NCBI GenBank assembly: GCA_019752115.1
Contig: JAIEMN010000032.1
Coordinates: 62,001-126,000 of the forward strand
Direction of reading: 5' to 3'
From: Gemmatimonadaceae bacterium
GTDB taxonomy: Bacteria; Gemmatimonadota; Gemmatimonadetes; Gemmatimonadales; Gemmatimonadaceae
Length of the DNA: 64,000 nucleotides
This document shows positions 61,600 through 64,000 of the stretch, one piece after another (the first letter of the stretch is position 1; each line of letters begins with the position of its first letter). The notes beneath the pieces are model-generated. The model was not told the origin of the DNA. It ran no database searches and saw only the letters and a list, made by a program, of their open reading frames with translations. A program made the position numbers and the translations under genes.

Positions 61600-62766
61600 T
61601 CAGCGTCGGCCGCCCGCCCCAGCCAGCGGGCGATCGGTGGCACGGTTTCCGATCGGCGTCACCGGAGCCCCGTCGTCGGTCGGCGACTTGCCGATCATCC
61701 GCAGGAACTCGTTCGGATCGCCCGCGCACCGGACGCACTCGTCCGCGCTCACCTGGCGCGACACGTACAGCTGGTACAACGCGTCGTTCAGCGTCTGCAT
61801 GCCGAACTTCTTGCCCGACTGCATCAGCGAGTAGATCTGATGCACCTTGTCGTCGCGAATGAGCGCCCGGATCGCCGGCGTCACCACCAGCACCTCGGCG
61901 GCCATTGCGCGGCCGCGCCCCGACATCTTGGGGAGCAGCACCTGCGTCACGATCCCCTCAAGCACGAACGCCAACTGCGCCCGCACCTGGCTCTGCTGAT
62001 GGCTCGGGAAGACGTCGATGATGCGGTTGATCGCCTCGGCGGCGCTGTTCGTGTGCAGCGTGGCCAGCACGAGGTGACCGGTTTCGGCAATCGTGAGCGC
62101 GGCCTGGATGGTCTCCAGGTCGCGCATTTCGCCCACCAGGATCACATCCGGATCTTCACGCAACGCGTACTTGAGCGCCGACGCAAAGCTCTTGGTGTCG
62201 GAGCCGACTTCGCGCTGGTTGATGATGCAGTTGCGGTGCCGGTGGATGAATTCGATCGGGTCTTCCACCGTGATGATGTGCGCGCGCCGCTCGGTGTTGA
62301 TCTTGTCGATCATCGCCGCCAGCGTCGTGCTCTTGCCGGAGCCGGTCGGGCCGGTCACGAGCACGAGGCCACGCGGGCGCTCGGCGAACCCCTTGATCAC
62401 CGCCGGGACCTGCAGCTCCTCGAACGTCTTGATCGTGAAGGGGATGCTTCGGATCACCATGCTCACGCAGCCGCGTTGCTTGAACACATTGCCGCGGAAA
62501 CGGCTCAGGTTCGCGATGCCGAACGAGAAATCGAGCTCGTCCTCCATCTCGAAGCGCTTCTTCTGGTTCTCCGTGAGGACCGAGTACGCCAACTGCAGGG
62601 TGTCGCGCGGCGTCAGGAGATGGTCCACGGTCGAGTTCACCACATCGCCGTCCACGCGCAATTTCGGCCGCTCACCGGCCGTGATGTGCAAGTCGGACGC
62701 CTCCCGCTCGATCATTTCATCGAGGAGGGTGCGGAGCGAGACGGGGGATGGGGCTGGAGGCGTCAT
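61600..62766 (-). CDS. pilT: Type IV pilus retraction ATPase
   Basis: 388 residues. An N-terminal PAS-like domain is followed by a RecA-like core with Walker A (VTGPTGSGKSTT), an Asp box (IITVEDPIEF), Walker B (ILVGEMRDLETIQAAL) and a His box (HLVLATLHTNSA). AIRALIRDDKVHQIYSLMQS is close to the PilT C-terminal segment (the AIRNLIRE motif). It powers pilus retraction and twitching motility. It starts 89 bases after pilB. Confidence 0.95.
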   Translation of the reverse strand: MTPPAPSPVSLRTLLDEMIEREASDLHITAGERPKLRVDGDVVNSTVDHLLTPRDTLQLAYSVLTENQKKRFEMEDELDFSFGIANLSRFRGNVFKQRGCVSMVIRSIPFTIKTFEELQVPAVIKGFAERPRGLVLVTGPTGSGKSTTLAAMIDKINTERRAHIITVEDPIEFIHRHRNCIINQREVGSDTKSFASALKYALREDPDVILVGEMRDLETIQAALTIAETGHLVLATLHTNSAAEAINRIIDVFPSHQQSQVRAQLAFVLEGIVTQVLLPKMSGRGRAMAAEVLVVTPAIRALIRDDKVHQIYSLMQSGKKFGMQTLNDALYQLYVSRQVSADECVRCAGDPNEFLRMIGKSPTDDGAPVTPIGNRATDRPLAGAGGRR

Positions 62767-62855
62767 TGCGTGGGCAGAGCGGAAATGGCGGGGAATGAGC
62801 CCCCCGCGCGCTGGACGAACCGGTGGCGCATGGGAAACGCCACCGTCACAGTTTC

Positions 62856-64000
62856 TTAATTCGACGTTTCACGGATGACCTGATCGAGGGTCGTGACCCC
62901 CTTCAGGACCTTCAGCCAGCCGTCCATGCGGAGGGTCAGCATCCCCTCTTCGATGGCGGCGTTGCGCAGCACCTGCACGTCCGCGTTCTGCATCACCAGC
63001 TTCTTCAGGCTCTGAGTCATGAACATGACCTCATAGAGACCCTGCCGGCCCTTGAGACCGGTCCCGCCACAGGCATCGCAGCCGTAGCCGCGGAAATAGG
63101 GGAGCTCCCCGAAGGTGGTATCGAGCGACAGCTTCTCGAGGAACGGCACGGCTTCCGGCGTCGCCTTGGCCTTGGCGTTGTCGATCGCCTCCTGCGTGAA
63201 ACGCAGCTCCCGCAGCGTGCTCGTGGGCTTCACCTTGGCGCCCGCAAACTCCGCCTCACTCGGCTCGTACTTCACCTTGCACTTCGGGCAGATCCGGCGC
63301 ACGAGGCGTTGCGCCAGAATGAGGTTGAGCGCCGACGCCACGTTGAACGGCTCGAGCCCCATGTCCAGCAAGCGCGTGATGGTCTCGGGCGCGGAGTTCG
63401 TGTGCAGCGTGCTCATGACCATGTGGCCGGTGAGCGCGGCCTTGATGGCAATACCGCCCGTCTCCAGGTCGCGGATCTCACCGACCATGATGACGTTCGG
63501 GTCCTGCCGCAGGAACGCCTTGAGCGCCGCCGCGAAGGTCATGCCGATTTCGCTGCGCACCAGCACCTGATTGATCCCATACAGATTGTACTCGACGGGA
63601 TCTTCGGCGGTCATGATGTTCGTGTCGCCGGTATTGATCTTGGAGAGCGCCGAATAGAGCGTGGTGGTCTTCCCCGAGCCCGTCGGGCCGGTGACGAGCA
63701 CCATGCCGTACGGGTTCGAGATCGCCTCCATGAGCTCCCGCTCGGCGCGCGGCTCGATGCCGAACTTCTCGAGCTCGAGCGTCAGATTGCCCTTGTCGAG
63801 GATTCGGAGCACGACCTTCTCGCCGAACAGCGTGGGCAGCGTGCTCACGCGGAAGTCGACCACCTTGCGGCCAACCTTCAGCTTGATGCGCCCGTCCTGC
63901 GGCACGCGACGCTCGGCGATGTTGAGCGACGCCATGATCTTGAAACGGGAAATGAGCGCCGCGCGCATCTTCATGGGCGGCTTCATCACCTCCTGCAGCG
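62856..64000 (-). CDS. pilB: Type IV pilus extension ATPase, 5' part beyond the window
   Basis: The C-terminal 381 residues are present, and the frame stays open to the window edge, so the gene starts outside. Visible features are Walker A (VTGPTGSGKTTT), an Asp box (TAEDPVEY), Walker B (VIMVGEIRDLETG), and a His box (HMVMSTLHTNSA). The four-cysteine metal site of PilB/GspE is formed by CPKC and CDAC. It drives pilin polymerisation. It is the upstream member of the operon with pilT and pilC. Confidence 0.95.
   Translation of the reverse strand, partial: LQEVMKPPMKMRAALISRFKIMASLNIAERRVPQDGRIKLKVGRKVVDFRVSTLPTLFGEKVVLRILDKGNLTLELEKFGIEPRAERELMEAISNPYGMVLVTGPTGSGKTTTLYSALSKINTGDTNIMTAEDPVEYNLYGINQVLVRSEIGMTFAAALKAFLRQDPNVIMVGEIRDLETGGIAIKAALTGHMVMSTLHTNSAPETITRLLDMGLEPFNVASALNLILAQRLVRRICPKCKVKYEPSEAEFAGAKVKPTSTLRELRFTQEAIDNAKAKATPEAVPFLEKLSLDTTFGELPYFRGYGCDACGGTGLKGRQGLYEVMFMTQSLKKLVMQNADVQVLRNAAIEEGMLTLRMDGWLKVLKGVTTLDQVIRETSN

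Noticed and set aside
60934-62859. 641-codon plus-strand frame opposite pilT and pilC
   Set aside because: It spans two conserved pilus genes in antisense and has shadow composition.

Overview
The window is a high-GC bacterial chromosome segment. Its style is many secreted peptidases and hydrolases, an RND efflux operon, a membrane-anchored AraC regulator, a multiheme cytochrome lipoprotein and a type IV pilus motor operon. This would fit a Gemmatimonadota-like soil or aquatic bacterium, but that placement is an inference from gene content; no rRNA or tRNA gene was found to confirm it.

Region 1 (1 to about 41.3 kb) is ordinary chromosome. In order it holds: a secreted protein, an ATP-grasp enzyme, a chemotaxis receptor, an M1 aminopeptidase, a response regulator, a thioredoxin-bacilliredoxin fusion, a DUF5602-like lipoprotein and gamma-glutamyltransferase. 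Next come a TetR-headed operon with a clear palindromic operator, a cysteine-less DksA-like protein, a hemolysin III protein, an MFS exporter and a cspA-infA pair. Then follow a HEXXH protein, a discoidin/glycoside-hydrolase-like protein, a six-heme lipoprotein with a collagen-like linker, a DEDDh exonuclease, an NmrA protein and a complete RND efflux operon. The arm ends with small hypothetical proteins, an ABC-F ATPase coupled to a D-2-hydroxyacid dehydrogenase, a HEXXH peptidase, an AraC regulator, an S41 peptidase and a DUF6805-like/M14 carboxypeptidase pair.

Region 2 (about 41.7 to 60.3 kb) is accessory. It starts with a 5'-truncated NTF2-like gene and a lipoprotein/membrane-protein pair. 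A three-gene Tn7/Tn5053-like transposition operon follows (TnsB-like DD(35)E transposase, TnsC-like ATPase and an unrecognised 611-residue third protein whose start overlaps the ATPase stop). After it come a small helical protein, an XRE regulator, a possible RuvC-fold protein overlapping a Ser/Thr kinase, and a calcineurin-like phosphoesterase. A striking AT-rich array of near-identical operator-like sites separates the phosphoesterase from a nucleotidyltransferase/HEPN-like pair. The region closes with a single-chain type IIG/IIL-like restriction-modification protein and a HEPN-motif protein. This looks like a defence island next to a transposition module. The two least described parts are the third transposition gene and the RuvC-like/kinase pair.

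Region 3 (60.3 to 64 kb) returns to core genes: a minus-strand pilB-pilT-pilC operon, with pilB running off the right edge.

GC-rich perfect hairpins of related sequence (GGGGCC...GGCCCC type) recur at gene ends and appear to be the house style of terminators in this genome.
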